DNA of 64,000 nt from Siphonodentalium dalli (taxonomy: Eukaryota > Mollusca > Scaphopoda > Gadilida > Siphonodentaliidae), in the NCBI GenBank assembly GCA_032622095.1, contig CP136066.1:185418716-185482715 (forward strand), given 5' to 3'. The notes beneath the pieces were generated by a model. The model was not told the origin of the DNA, did not search any database, and saw only the letters and a program-made list of their open reading frames with translations. Position numbers and translations under genes: made by a program. Positions 10,250-20,598 of this stretch are shown here, piece after piece; within the stretch, counting starts at the first letter, position 1; each line of letters opens with the position of its first letter.

Positions 10250-11475
10250 GAGTCGTAGTCCGAGTGTCAACAACTTCATTCGACACGTCACACAGGCCGC
10301 GGCCCTCGTCCGATCTTCATCAAACTGCACATGTAGCTTCAGGGTGAACCATAGGTGGGAGCTATCGTTTTTTATTTACCGACTTTCGACGAAAATTATG
10401 GCCGCTAGCAGCCATCTTGGATATCAAATTTGAATCCACCGACACGCCCTACAGCCCGTATTTATGACTAGATCATTTTTTTTATTTTACAGGCACGATT
10501 TTGATCACCTGTAGATGGGAGCTATCGAATTTGAAAGATGGCCGCTGGCAGTGTTCTCGGATTTTACTCTTCGAATAACTAAATCCTTTCGCATACTTTT
10601 CAGACTACATCCCTCATCCGATCATCACCAAAATGCATACGTAGTTTCTGAGTGACCTCTAGATGGGAGCCTTCTATTTTGACAGACATTTATTTAAAAA
10701 GGTAGCCGTCAGAGGCCATCTTGGAATATACTTTTGTATGAATATATCCTTCGCCACACCATACACGCCATCTAATTCGATCGTCACAAAACGTCATATC
10801 GATCTTCGGGGTGACCTCTCGATGAGAACCTGTTGAAAGTTCTTTTAAAAAACATGGCCGTCAGCACCCATCTCGGATTTCAAACGTCATTCCGTCCGCA
10901 TACCCCGCAGCCCGCATTTATTGGTTAATTGATTTGAAAATCTACAGGCATGTTTAGAATCAACTTTAGATGGGAGCCTCATATTTTGACCGTCAGTTAA
11001 AAAAGATGTTAAAAAAAGATGGCCACCAGCGGCCATATCGGAATTTGCTCTTTATATGACTAATTCCTTCGATACGGCTCAAGGCACATCTCTAACCTAA
11101 TTGTCACAAAATGCGTACGGATCTTCTGGTGACCTCTAGATGGGAGCCTCATATTTTAACTGAAATTTATTTTTAAAGAAAACTTGGCCGTTAGCAGCCA
11201 TCTTGCATTTCAAATTTGAATCTATCGGCACATCCCACAGACCGCATTTATTGGATAATTGGTTTTGAAAATTTACAAGCATGTTCAGAATCACATCTAG
11301 ATGGGAGCTATAAAAGTTGAACAATTTTAGATGAAAAACATGGCCACCGGCAGCTATCTTGAAATTTACTCGTATGACTAAACCCTTTGCCCCACACTAC
11401 AGACCACCTCCCTCATCCAAGAATTAGCAAACTTCATAGGGGATCTTCTGGGCGACCTCTAGATGGGAGCCCTCA
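10250..11475. repeat. Degenerate tandem array, GATGGGAGC / CCATCTTGG unit (unit 1)
   Basis: Seven or eight diverged units of about 150-180 bases carry GACCTCTAGATGGGAGCC, a CATGGCCG..AGCCATCTTGGA block, a CCC(A/G)CAGCCCGCATTTATTGG block and TGATCATCAC-type sequence. Several of these words are shared with the satellite at 3729-5870, so both derive from one family. Short open frames here (for example 10248-10433 and 11136-11324) translate the repeat. 9781-10249 between the fossil fingers and this array holds nothing but an AT-dinucleotide tract near 10020. Confidence 0.7.
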
Positions 11476-11504
11476 TGCTTATGCAGCAGCCTCAGTGTAG
11501 TTAA

Positions 11505-11855
11505 CCCTTTACCCAACAGAACGGCCCTGTGCCAATGCATTCTCTTATATATGCGAGTCGACCATAGGTCGCCTCGCATATATAAGAGAATGCATTGGCT
11601 TAACACATTAAAAATGGTAAAGAGTGTTAATTTTTTTTTTTTTTTAGGCCAATGCATTCTCTTATATATGCGAGGCGACCTATGGTCGACTCACATATAT
11701 AAGAGAATGCATTGGCACAGGGCATAACTGTAACCATCACAATGTGGTCAATGAGCCGGTTCCAATGATATCCATATTTGTATGGTTCTATTGAGACAGA
11801 CCGAAGATATTTTAGGCTGTTGAAGCTTTATTTGGCCGGTTTGTTGGGTAAAGGG
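11505..11855. mobile_element. piggyBac-like MITE with nested palindromes (unit 1)
   Basis: A 351-base element is flanked by TTAA at 11501-11504 and 11856-11859. Its ends are perfect inverted repeats, CCCTTTACCCAACA and TGTTGGGTAAAGGG. A TTAA target duplication with ends starting CCC is characteristic of the piggyBac superfamily. Inside are two near-perfect 69-base palindromes (11531-11599 and 11648-11716) that are reverse complements of each other, each with 27-base arms and a ~15-base centre (TCGACCATAGGTCGC or its complement). No transposase is encoded, so it would have depended on one supplied in trans. It sits at the same place in all five units, so it inserted before the array expanded. 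Confidence 0.85.
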
Positions 11856-11859
11856 TTAA

Positions 11860-12424
11860 CGCCACCGGTGTATACTGTTGGCCAAATATTAGAAAGATGT
11901 TGGCCGATGTAGGTTTTATAAATATATTGGGTCGCTTTAAAAGCTGTAGTGCTACCCCGAATGTGGTTATTTTGGGACGCGTTAAAGTTTTACTGCTGGT
12001 AATAGAGGTAGTTGGAATTTCCAAGTTCGCGAAATTATCTATTGACTATGTCGGTGATTTGAGAGGCTTCATTTTTTTTATGATATTGTAGAAAGGCTAA
12101 TCTGGCTGTGTCAAATTGAGCTATAGCGATAGGTATTTCGCAGGACAACACATTTCGGGTTTTTGTGGGGTGTGTATTCGCTGGATGTCTTATAGTTGCA
12201 GTGTGTAACCATTTTGACCGGGTTAATTGCTTTCGACGTTTAGGTGTAAACAATGACTGGGCCATGAACTCTTGGCGGGAACACAATACATCCGATTTTT
12301 TTTACCCGCATTTAGAAGCCTTCTGGTGTGGTGAATGAGAAACCTACATTAATAAGCCGTAGGTTTTTGTAAACACTTGAAGGGTTGGTTGTTTTAACGG
12401 AATTCTGAGGCGGTGCATTTTATG
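11860..12424. other. Spacer between MITE and inverted-repeat segment (unit 1)
   Basis: No gene seen. Overlapping short open frames occur on both strands (11812-12024, 11897-12091, 12035-12286) but lack any domain and run into repeat ends. The matching spacers in units 2-5 are well conserved but contain small indels that would disrupt any shared frame. Confidence 0.5.
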
Positions 12425-12970
12425 ACCATTTTACAGATAACCATTTTGACTGTTGTATGCCGTGACAGAAAGATTCCAAACAAAGCCGTGTGCTTTACGT
12501 CGGCATGCATTTACTATGTGAGATTTAGAGTGGGTCTACTAAACAAATTATAACTGTCATCTTTTATAGTTTTTGCGTGAAATTTTAAACTTATATCAGG
12601 GACATATACCCCTTCTGGAATGTTCAAAAATATGTTCAGTTGCTCATCTTATTTTTATTGATTTTATGCGACGAAATAGTCCGAAAATTGCGTTAACTGT
12701 TCAATGTTTTAAGGTGTTACAAAACGTCTGATAAAAATAGTTCTATTGGGAATATTCACACCATTTTTTTCAGAGGAACATAGAGTGAACATACATGTAG
12801 TCCTATCTGAATATCCTACAGGAGTTTCGTGTGTTTTGGGATTAATTAACCACCGGACTGCCGAAACTGCGGATAATAAATTCGCGTTTTCGTGTTCGAC
12901 GAAAATGAAACTTGTCCGTTTAAAGGTCCCATTTTGTTGTCGAATAGTGATAGAATCTCCATTTGTCAAG
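12425..12970 (+). repeat. Left inverted-repeat arm (unit 1)
   Basis: Pairs with 17470-18047. The inner boundary is soft: similarity weakens after TAGTGATAGAATCTCCATTTGTC at about 12940-12970. Minus- and plus-strand open frames at 12709-12997 fall within the arm and are not supported as genes. Confidence 0.75.
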
Positions 12971-13201
12971 TTCGTGGATAAATTACATCACACTTAATCG
13001 GCTTATGTCCGCGGACATAAACATGTGTTTTTATAACAATTTATTTGAGACAAACTGTTGCGCGCGTATCAGTCGACGCTTATCAGTTGAAGTTAATGAT
13101 CGTGTAGCCTGTGTAACAAATGTTCAAATACAACAGAAAATAAACTACGTCAAATAAATAGCGTGACCAATGAGCATTCACAAAACAATATACATCAGTT
13201 T

Positions 13202-13720
13202 TCAGCTCACCTGAGACGAAGTCTCCGGTGGAGCTATAGTCATCACTCGTCGCCCGTCCGGCCTTCCGTCTGTCTTACCGTCTGTCAAGAATCATCTTCT
13301 CCTCCAGAACCGTAAGATGGAACAGGTTCATATTTGGTGTGGATGTTCCCTAGGTGAATCTCATTCAGATTTGTTCAAATGAGGTCATCAGGTCAATTAG
13401 TTGAAAAGGCAGGGCCATAACTCATAGTAATTCTTAGAACGACTTCTTTTCCAGAACTATAAGGTCTAATGGGTTCATATTTGGTGTGGACGTTCCCTAG
13501 GTGACTCCCATTCAGATTTGTTCAAATGAGGTCAACAGGTTGATTAGTTGAGGTACCAGGGCCATAACTCATAGTAATTCTTACAATGACATCTTCTCAA
13601 GGAATATTATGCTGATTAAGCTTATATTTGGTACGGAGGGACCTTGGTTGACTAGGGTTCAGATTTGTTCAAATGGGGTCACTGTCAAATAGGGGCAGAG
13701 CCAGGGACATAACTTTAAAA
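13202..13720. repeat. Bivalve-type dispersed repeat with GTCCGTC tract and ~130-bp tandem units (unit 1)
   Basis: CAGCTCACCTGAGACGAAGTCTCCGG and GAGCTATAGTCATCACTCGTCGCCCGTCC lead into a GTC/CGT-rich tract. Three diverged ~130-base units follow, with CAGAAC(C/T)(G/A)TAAG, TTCATATTTGGTGTGGA, CAGATTTGTTCAAATGAGGTCA and GGGCCATAACT. From memory this architecture is common in bivalve genomes; I cannot name the element with certainty. The GTCCGTC tract varies in length among the units. Confidence 0.7.
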
Positions 13721-14224
13721 ACAAAAAAAATCATTTTTCATTTTGACCTTTAATTGTTTTTAGACACATCACAGCCTCATATTTCTTACCTATGTTTTTC
13801 TTAGCACATTCTTCAACTGTATGGATTTTGGTATTGTTTATTTAACCCTTTCCACTCTTCTTTTTATATAGAATTCATCCAAGACAGGATTACTCAAACA
13901 TTTTTCATCTGATCGACACCAAATTTGGTATATGAATTTTTGACACTTATATACAGATCAAGATAAAATATGGGTTTTATCCGATATATTTTAACAGAGT
14001 TATGGCCCTTTATAATAACACCTCTTTGCTATGCACTATGGATTTTTAAGAGAACACTGAAGCCTGTATTATTGAAAAAGCCAATTTATCACAGTGTGGA
14101 CACCTGATACTCTGGTTGAAGACTGCTTGCTTCAGACCAGCTTACCATCTGTCATTACATGACATGACATTAGTTAAATACCTATTCTACAAGAATAAAT
14201 AGGAATAATCCATTGTTCATTTCT

Positions 14225-15790
14225 TCAAGCCTGGACATAGTGTGTCTGACCTTTGCAAAATGATGTCCCCATATGGTGAATTTAGTGTTGCTACCCCGTA
14301 CGGCAGGCTAGCATCACCAAATACACCCTCCAGCACCTAATTCTGCTTAGGCCTCATCTTCTGGGACATTTTTTTTTTTTTAAACATGTTATAAAATTTG
14401 AAAAAAGTGACACCATTATAACATCTGCAGAGTTATGAAACTACTTTTTAATGAAATTATGGAAACATTCCACCCTCCCACATGGCCCAGACCCCACCCT
14501 GCCATCAACCAACATCCCTTCCAAGCCATATCACCTCTCACTTTAATTAATACCTCTTCTCATCACAGAAGCATATATATCTGCAAATACACAGGTCATT
14601 AATTTAGATTAGAATAATGGATGTCATCTGTCTAGTTTATGTAGACATATATGTAGCAATTTAAAAACAAACTGGTGCTCCCAAGGTTAGGTGATGACTG
14701 ACATTCAATGGTACTGTGAACGGCTTAGATTTCTTCAAGTCTGGAAATAGTGTGTCTGACATTTACAGAGTGAGGTCCCCAGATGGTGAATTTAGTGTTG
14801 CTACCCCATACAGCATGCTAGCATCACCAAATACACCATCCAGGGACCTAATTCTGCTTAGGCCTCATATTCTGGGAAGTATCCTAAGTATCAAATTGAC
14901 AGTTGGTTTTTGTCACTTTTTTCCACCTGTTCAGTTTCAATGTCCCCCTAATTTGCAGAAGATAAAATGCATAATTGAGGTGCTCAATGTGTGTGTATCA
15001 CCAACTTCAACTGTATGACTTCAATCTGTTCCTAGGTTTTATTGGCCAGTGAGGCCTAATCAGATTGAGGATGAATTCGGTGATGCTAACCTGCCTTGCG
15101 AAACATTGTCATTAAATCCACATTTTGGGTAACTAATTCTGCAAATGTCAGACATACTAAATTCAGGCTTGGCCATTTCATATTATTTTCTTAATCACCA
15201 CTTATCCAGATGAAATCATACCACTAATTTTCAAAGAAAAATTGGGAGGTATATATTGGATTAAATTTGGCTTCTATCTGTCAGGCTTCCATCCGTCTGC
15301 CTGTTGAGATGTCAATCAATCCATCCATCTATCAACAATTGTTTTCTTCTCCATATTAAAGACGGAATGTGTTTATATAGTTCAGTGTGCAGGTTCCATG
15401 TGTGTCTCACATTCAGATTTGTTCAATTAAGTTCATCACGTCAAATACATGTTGGTGCGAAGCCAGGGCCACAACTCTTTCCCTCCATAGTAATTCTTAA
15501 AACAGTTTTTTCCCAAGAACCATTGGGCCCTATATAGCTTATATTTGGTATGGAGGGGTCTTGTGTGACCGTGGTTCAGATTTCTTCAAATGGGGTCATT
15601 TGTAGGAAATGTAGTCACCAGAGGGTGAATTCGGTTATGTTAGTCCACCTTGCGGAATAATGTCATTAAATTCACCTGCAAAGGTCAGACACACTAAATA
15701 CAGACTCATCTTTTCCAATATTAGTTTCTTAACCACCACTTATCCTGGTGAAATCATACCCTGATTTTTTAAAGAAAAATTGGGGAGTTT
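14225..15790. repeat. ~150-bp repeat family in direct and inverted orientation (unit 1)
   Basis: The block TTTCTTCAAG(C/T)CTGGA..GTGTGTCTGAC..GGTGAATTTAGTGTTGCTACCCC is present at 14225-14370 and again at 14725-14880. A related block ending AAGTCAGACA(C/T)ACTAAAT lies in opposite orientation at ~15060-15240 and ~15605-15780, each followed by CACCACTTATCC(A/T)GGTGAAATCATACC. Frames at 14716-15018 and 15304-15537 translate these repeats and have no domain. This may be the fold-back core of another non-autonomous element nested inside the inverted-repeat segment. Confidence 0.6.
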
Positions 15791-17199
15791 ATTGATATTA
15801 CTAGATGAATGGATCTCATAGATGAGGATTCACATTTGTTCTAATAAGGGCAGAGATAAGAGATTTAACTCTCCTCTATGCTGTTTGGTACTGGTATAAT
15901 AATATTGATTTATAGACAGCCTGGGTGGGGCAATGTTTGAGACAATGGGGAGGGAGTGTAGAGTGGTGGAGATTTGACCCCCTACTTTGATCAAAGGTTA
16001 AACAGTTAAAAATTTCATGCCTGATACTATCTTAGTTGTAGATTAGATGTTCACACCAAAAATAAGTTAGAATTGTTCTCGTAGTTTGATTTTCTAACGT
16101 ATGTTTTTAAACCATCAGTCCATATGTTCATACTTCAGGTTAAACTGTTGGACCGAATTGGCCACAATTTTTAACTTTATGGGGGTGTCAGGTTGATAAT
16201 TATCAAACGTTTGAGAGCTTGAAGTACTGGTACCAGTCGTAACATTCAACCTAAGAGGAATGTACAAAAGGATTTTTGTGAACTTAGTACTGTGGTATGG
16301 TTGTCCTCTTTAAACGGTAAGAGGTTGGAGATTTGTCAGTGATGTGCAATTAGAAATTTCAAGGTGAAGAGCCCTGCTCATATGAGAACATCCACCTATG
16401 TCCATGTTTAGAACTACTTGTCTTAAGTGATTTTGTCAAGTACTGACTTGTAGTCTTCAGAGTCTCCGTCTTCTCAGTCCTTACAGTCTGGTGAGCTACC
16501 CACAGTCATTGACTGTCTGTTATGACGAGTAAAAACGATTATAAATGAAAACGCTCTTTATCGTGTGCCGGCGCTTTTGTGCAAGAAGGTTTTTTAATGG
16601 ACGCAATCATTGGATTTTGTTCTAGGCTAAAAAAAAACAAAACATGTTCAAACTTCCTATTTTGAAAGTCGACAGCAATTCAAGTAAAACATCACGGGGT
16701 GTTGTTACAGCCTATTATGATTCTTTGGTGAGCACGCAGTTAATGCCAAATTCATGTATATATCACACATGTTTAGTATAATTGACACGTCGTCACTTTC
16801 GGTAAATTGTTGAAACACCAGTAATTACATCTAACGAAAGTTTTATGGGGTATATACACGTAAAGTAGAAGCATGGCCAGTTGATGAAACAAAATAAAAA
16901 TGAACTTCAGTCGATGTACAGACAGCAAACTAAAAACCTTAAACGACCGTGTTGTTCTGTCAACTAGATGAAAAAAGACGAGAAAGTGCAGCTAGCCAAT
17001 TTGGCACCCCAACAGAAACTTCCATTTGCGGTCATGTAATTAGAACAATAAACGCTCTTTATTTGTTCCGTTTTATATGGTATTAAACGACCTTCCGAGT
17101 ATACTTCGAATATAACTCTAAACTCGAAAGTTTTTTGTAAAAATTCAATAAACATATAGTACATGTAAGAATGTTCATATCCAATTAAATAATACTCAC
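15791..17199. other. Gene-free interior of the inverted-repeat segment (unit 1)
   Basis: No supported gene. One short frame starting MFKLPILKVDSNSSKTSRG at about 16643 ends at a donor-like GTGAGC near 16728 and could be an exon, but it has no recognisable domain. If a THAP protein was ever completed from the exon at 17200-17258, its further exons should lie here on the minus strand; I did not find a HxFP or AVPTIF signature. Confidence 0.4.
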
Positions 17200-17258
17200 G
17201 TTTCTGGGTTACGTCGGTCATTATTGCAACCGAAAACTGCACAGCGATTTGAAGGCAT
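17200..17258 (-). CDS. THAP-domain first exon (partial gene, unit 1)
   Basis: On the minus strand an ATG at 17258-17256 starts MPSNRCAVFGCNNDRRNPE. The M-P-x3-C-A-x3-C-x-N spacing (Cys at residues 6 and 11) is the amino end of the THAP zinc-binding domain (C2CH), a DNA-binding fold shared by animal THAP proteins and P-element transposases. After 59 bases the frame meets GTGAGTATT, a strong 5' splice site, leaving phase 2. The remaining Cys/His, the proline and AVPTIF-like end would be in later exons, which I could not find. An upstream in-frame Met exists (to 17384), but the MP start fits the family. Copies are at 31578-31636, 41339-41397 and 51376-51434. Confidence 0.55.
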
Positions 17259-17469
17259 TTTCAATTTATGATTTTGTTCTCCAAACCAAGTTGCATATAT
17301 AGCAGACAGTGGCGGCATTTTCAGACAACTTTTGAAGAAAACTTGATAATAGCACGGGCTTGATCGTTTCATATAGTTAAACAAACAAACGGCGACAAGA
17401 CCTCCACTAGTGTGTTGATAACTATTGTGAAAACAATACTAATTCGTCCTGCTGTGCAACCGTCACAAT

Positions 17470-18047
17470 AGACATGAAAGATTATCACCTCTCCCTCTCA
17501 CATGCTTCAGTTGTCAGTTAAAACACGAAGTTTTTCATAAAACAGTTTAATTTTCGTGAAACGCATGCGAAGACAGATGTGTGAAGAGCGAATTTATTGT
17601 CGGCATTTTCGGTGGTCTGAGGGTTAAGTAATCCAAAAATACACGGAACTCCTTTACGATATTCCGATAGGACTATGTTTACTCTATATTCTCTGAAAAA
17701 TTGGTGTAAAAATTCCCAATAGAACGACTTTTATCAGGCGTTTACTAAAACCGCAAAATATTGAGAAGTTAGTGCAATTTTCTGAATTTTCGGATTATTT
17801 CGTCGCATAAAATCAATAAAAATACGATGAGCAACTGGAAATGTTTTTGAACATTCTGGAAGGGGTATATATCCCTGATATATGTTTAGAATTTCACGCA
17901 AAAACTATAAAACATGACAAAGTTATCATTAATTTAGTAGACCCACTCTAAATCTCCCATAGTAAATGCATGCTGCCGTAAAGCATGTGGCTTTGTTTGG
18001 ATACTTTCTGTCCCAGAATGGATCATTCTCGCTATCTGTAAAATGGT
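17470..18047 (-). repeat. Right inverted-repeat arm (unit 1)
   Basis: Reverse complement of 12425-12970. It contains the open stretch starting at the ATG near 17966 whose first 19 codons became the amino terminus of ZNF genes 3 and 4 after a deletion; here that frame runs on past the arm without zinc fingers. Confidence 0.75.
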
Positions 18048-18543
18048 ATCATAGACCAATATATTTCATATTATAATTTAAATTTATGGTTAATATTATG
18101 ATCTTGGTGGTCTTACCATTTCTGACTATGGATTAAACTGTTGTATAATTATATATAGGCCTACGCACAGGACAAAAGTAATTAGTCGAATGGATCATGT
18201 TGATTTGTGACGCCCTTTCGTAGTCGCTGTTAATTGCGACCGAAAAAGTTAAGGAATTACACGTACGCCTAATTGACTACCGTTCGTCTTAAGTTGAAGT
18301 GTGTTTATTTTATTTTATGAGTTCCAAATAATGACAAGACGGGTTATTTTTGGTAATATCTGGGGTTAAATGTGACCCATTCAGGCTTTAGTGCTAATAA
18401 TGCGCTGGCATAGTCGTAAACGGTGGGGGGGGGGGGCGTATGTCGACCACCATAGTAATAATGGCAATATCATACGACTTCCCCGTCGAGATAATTTCTC
18501 GCCCAATGTTTTGAGTTTTGCAAAGTAATGTAACTCTAACATA

Positions 18544-18583
18544 CCCGTTATTTCGTAAAAAATCACCTTTACGAAATAACGGG
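18544..18583. repeat. Perfect 16-bp stem hairpin
   Basis: CCCGTTATTTCGTAAA (18544-18559) and TTTACGAAATAACGGG (18568-18583) pair perfectly around an 8-base loop. It is not followed by a T run and no gene abuts it. It may be the relic of a fold-back element. An identical copy is at 52722-52761. Confidence 0.8.
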
Positions 18584-20411
18584 CATACCAAAAGAGATTT
18601 TTGCGTCTAATCATTGGAATGCTGAAACTATTGTAAGGCATCTGATAGTATATAAACATTTAAATAACTGCCCGACTGGAATTACATTAGTATTTATACT
18701 GTGTAAGGGACGCAAAGCAAAATCAACCACTAAGTCACTTAAATCTTGCAATTTCAAAGTTGGATCTTCACATTCTATGACATACATTGTTAATAAAAGG
18801 TATTTCATAATCTATTAACTGTAATTAACTATTTTTTCATTGTTACAAACTTCCGTATCACAACAGCAACACATGTGTACTGGTGGAATATATCATTCTC
18901 GGTGGGCATAGATACATAGAGATTCATAGCATGGTTTAAGAAAATGCTACCATATTAAAAAATGTATATGATCATCTGAGATTGTCAGAGTCATGTTACT
19001 CATGTACATATATAACTAGAAGGTCATGACAGTTCGACCAAGTTGGCCTGGGATTATTATGTTTAGCTTACAGATTATTCCAATTCCAATGTGTCAAGTC
19101 GACAATAGCAAGTACGCAGGGCTATATTGAATAAGTTTTCCACAAATAATCATGCATTATACAATGTAAATGTGTATGCTAGCCATGCTGACCGAGCTCC
19201 CGCTTGATGCTTTAAATCACAGTGTTAAAATCATGAATTATTTAATATGTGAGAATTCTAAAACAAATCACCGTGCATTATAATTATTATATTTAACTTG
19301 ATCTGTCCATCACATTAAACAAAATTCATAGACATAGATGTAAAGTTGGCCCGGAAGCATATCATCTCATCCGTCACTGCATGCGCTCTGCAGTGTGCCG
19401 AGACCAAATGGGATTGGGAGATGTTCTTCTTTTCCTTCACTCACCAAGACAATTGACTCACTTTGTCAGTCACAAAGTCACTGTGCTTCACATGTTTGTT
19501 ACATATGTGTGTCGACTGCTCTGTAGATGGCTAGAATTGTATTTTGATTTTGACGTGACTCGCAGTGAGTGGGTGAGGCTGAGCCTGAAGTCGTTGAAAA
19601 CTAAATTTACTAATCTGTAAAGTGTAATAACTAAATTGACTAAAGTATACAATCCTAACAGTAATAGTATTACTATTAGACTAGGTCAGTAGGTAGTTAG
19701 TACTAGTAGTAGTAGGTCAACATAACCGCTTTCGCAGATTACTGCTTCCACAAGTTCCAGCTACGCACTACGACTATGTTCAACGGTTCATGACTGAACT
19801 ATACTGTCTATAGTATAGTACTAGTGGTAAATGAGTAAATCTGTCATCTCTAAAATCTCCATTTTCTGACCAATTAGCCGCTTGCAACTCTAACGAGTCC
19901 AGGCGAAAACAGACTTAAAATTTAACAGAACAAGTCAAATCGCCGTGCCCAGTCTGCACACAGTGTACAGACCGGTCAACGTGCACAGTACACTCCAGTG
20001 ACCTTCATTTTCATATTTTTTTCAGTCACAGATTCGTCATTGAGTTTCTTTCCGACTGACTGATTTTCACTGTTAAACTTCAAGTCTGGAGGATTCACAA
20101 GCAATTCAAATTTCGCCAATAACAAAGCGCCACCATTTTGTAACGAAAATTATGTAACAATTTCCAACGTTGCTATGGGCCATGTAGGGGGCGTAACTTC
20201 AAACTGAAATTACGGTACGGAATCTGGCGAGGTTTGCCGAATGGTATGCGCCTATGTCAATTAAATCCACATTAATCATTTAATTTTGAATAAGGTTGAT
20301 TTTGTTTTTCAAATTTAATAGTGTAGCTATGGGGAGGCTGGTCCAAGAAGAAAAATAAATTCGTTTTGTTAATTTGTCAATTCATTTTCGAACATGGCGG
20401 CCACCACTGGG

Positions 20412-20513
20412 GTAGTCTCGTACCTGGCTCAGACACTCCGCTCACTGTTCCGTCTAACTACACGACGTAACGTTGCGCCTCAGCGTAGTGGAGGCTGAGC
20501 GCTAGGAACGAGT
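20412..20513. mobile_element. 102-bp inverted-repeat insertion with 11-bp target duplication
   Basis: CCACCACTGGG occurs immediately before (20401-20411) and after (20514-20524) a 102-base segment whose ends are imperfect inverted repeats (CTCGTACCTGGCTCAG against GCTGAGCGCTAGGAACGAG). This is what a short non-autonomous DNA element with a target duplication would leave. The uninterrupted site would read GAACATGGCGGCCACCACTG, a good translation-start context, so it may have landed in a first exon. The copy at 54594-54695 has the same flanks. Confidence 0.55.
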
Positions 20514-20590
20514 CCACCACTGGGTCCCATAGGTCTGAATCGCCCGGATGTAAAAACTATTTTTTCATGTTGACGGAGTATAGAAATTAC

Positions 20591-20598
20591 TGACGTCA
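20591..20598. promoter_or_regulatory. TGACGTCA (CRE/ATF-type) palindrome
   Basis: A perfect consensus cAMP-response element in the CpG-richer part of the spacer, about 1.7 kb before ZNF gene 2. The copy before gene 5 is at 54774-54781. An 8-base match can occur by chance, so the regulatory role is speculative. Confidence 0.25.

Larger units (their letters stand above)
12425..18047. mobile_element. Segment bounded by ~550-bp inverted repeats with THAP exon (unit 1)
   Basis: The left arm (12425-~12970) and right arm (~17470-18047) are reverse complements of each other at roughly 80-85% by eye. Both begin CCATTTTACAGATA at the outer edge and continue through GACAGAAAG, CCAAACAAAGCC, GCATGCATTTACTAT, GATTTAGAGTGGGTCTACTAAA, TTTTTGCGTGAAATT, ATATACCCCTTC and TTCTATTGGGAAT. 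Homology stops abruptly outside these points. A THAP-domain first exon lies ~210 bases inside the right arm and reads inward, the layout of a DNA transposon with a THAP-type transposase (P-element superfamily). No catalytic domain was found, so the element is decayed or non-autonomous, and other repeats fill its middle. No target-site duplication was identified. Confidence 0.6.

Noticed and set aside
12709-12997. Overlapping 83-86-codon frames on both strands, repeated in unit 4
   Set aside because: They lie in the left inverted-repeat arm; the right arm and the unit 5 copy do not keep the frames.
14716-15018. 100-codon frame repeated in units 1-4 (MNGLDFFKSGNS..)
   Set aside because: Falls on the ~150-bp repeat family, is broken in unit 5 by deletions and has no recognisable domain.
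18423-18436. Poly-G run as a functional G-quadruplex
   Set aside because: A plain homopolymer that differs in length between the two copies (near 18424 and 52602); more likely slippage or sequencing noise.
19381-19620. 79-codon frame conserved at 53563-53802
   Set aside because: Conservation is explained by near-identical duplication of the whole spacer, with no independent evidence of selection and no domain.
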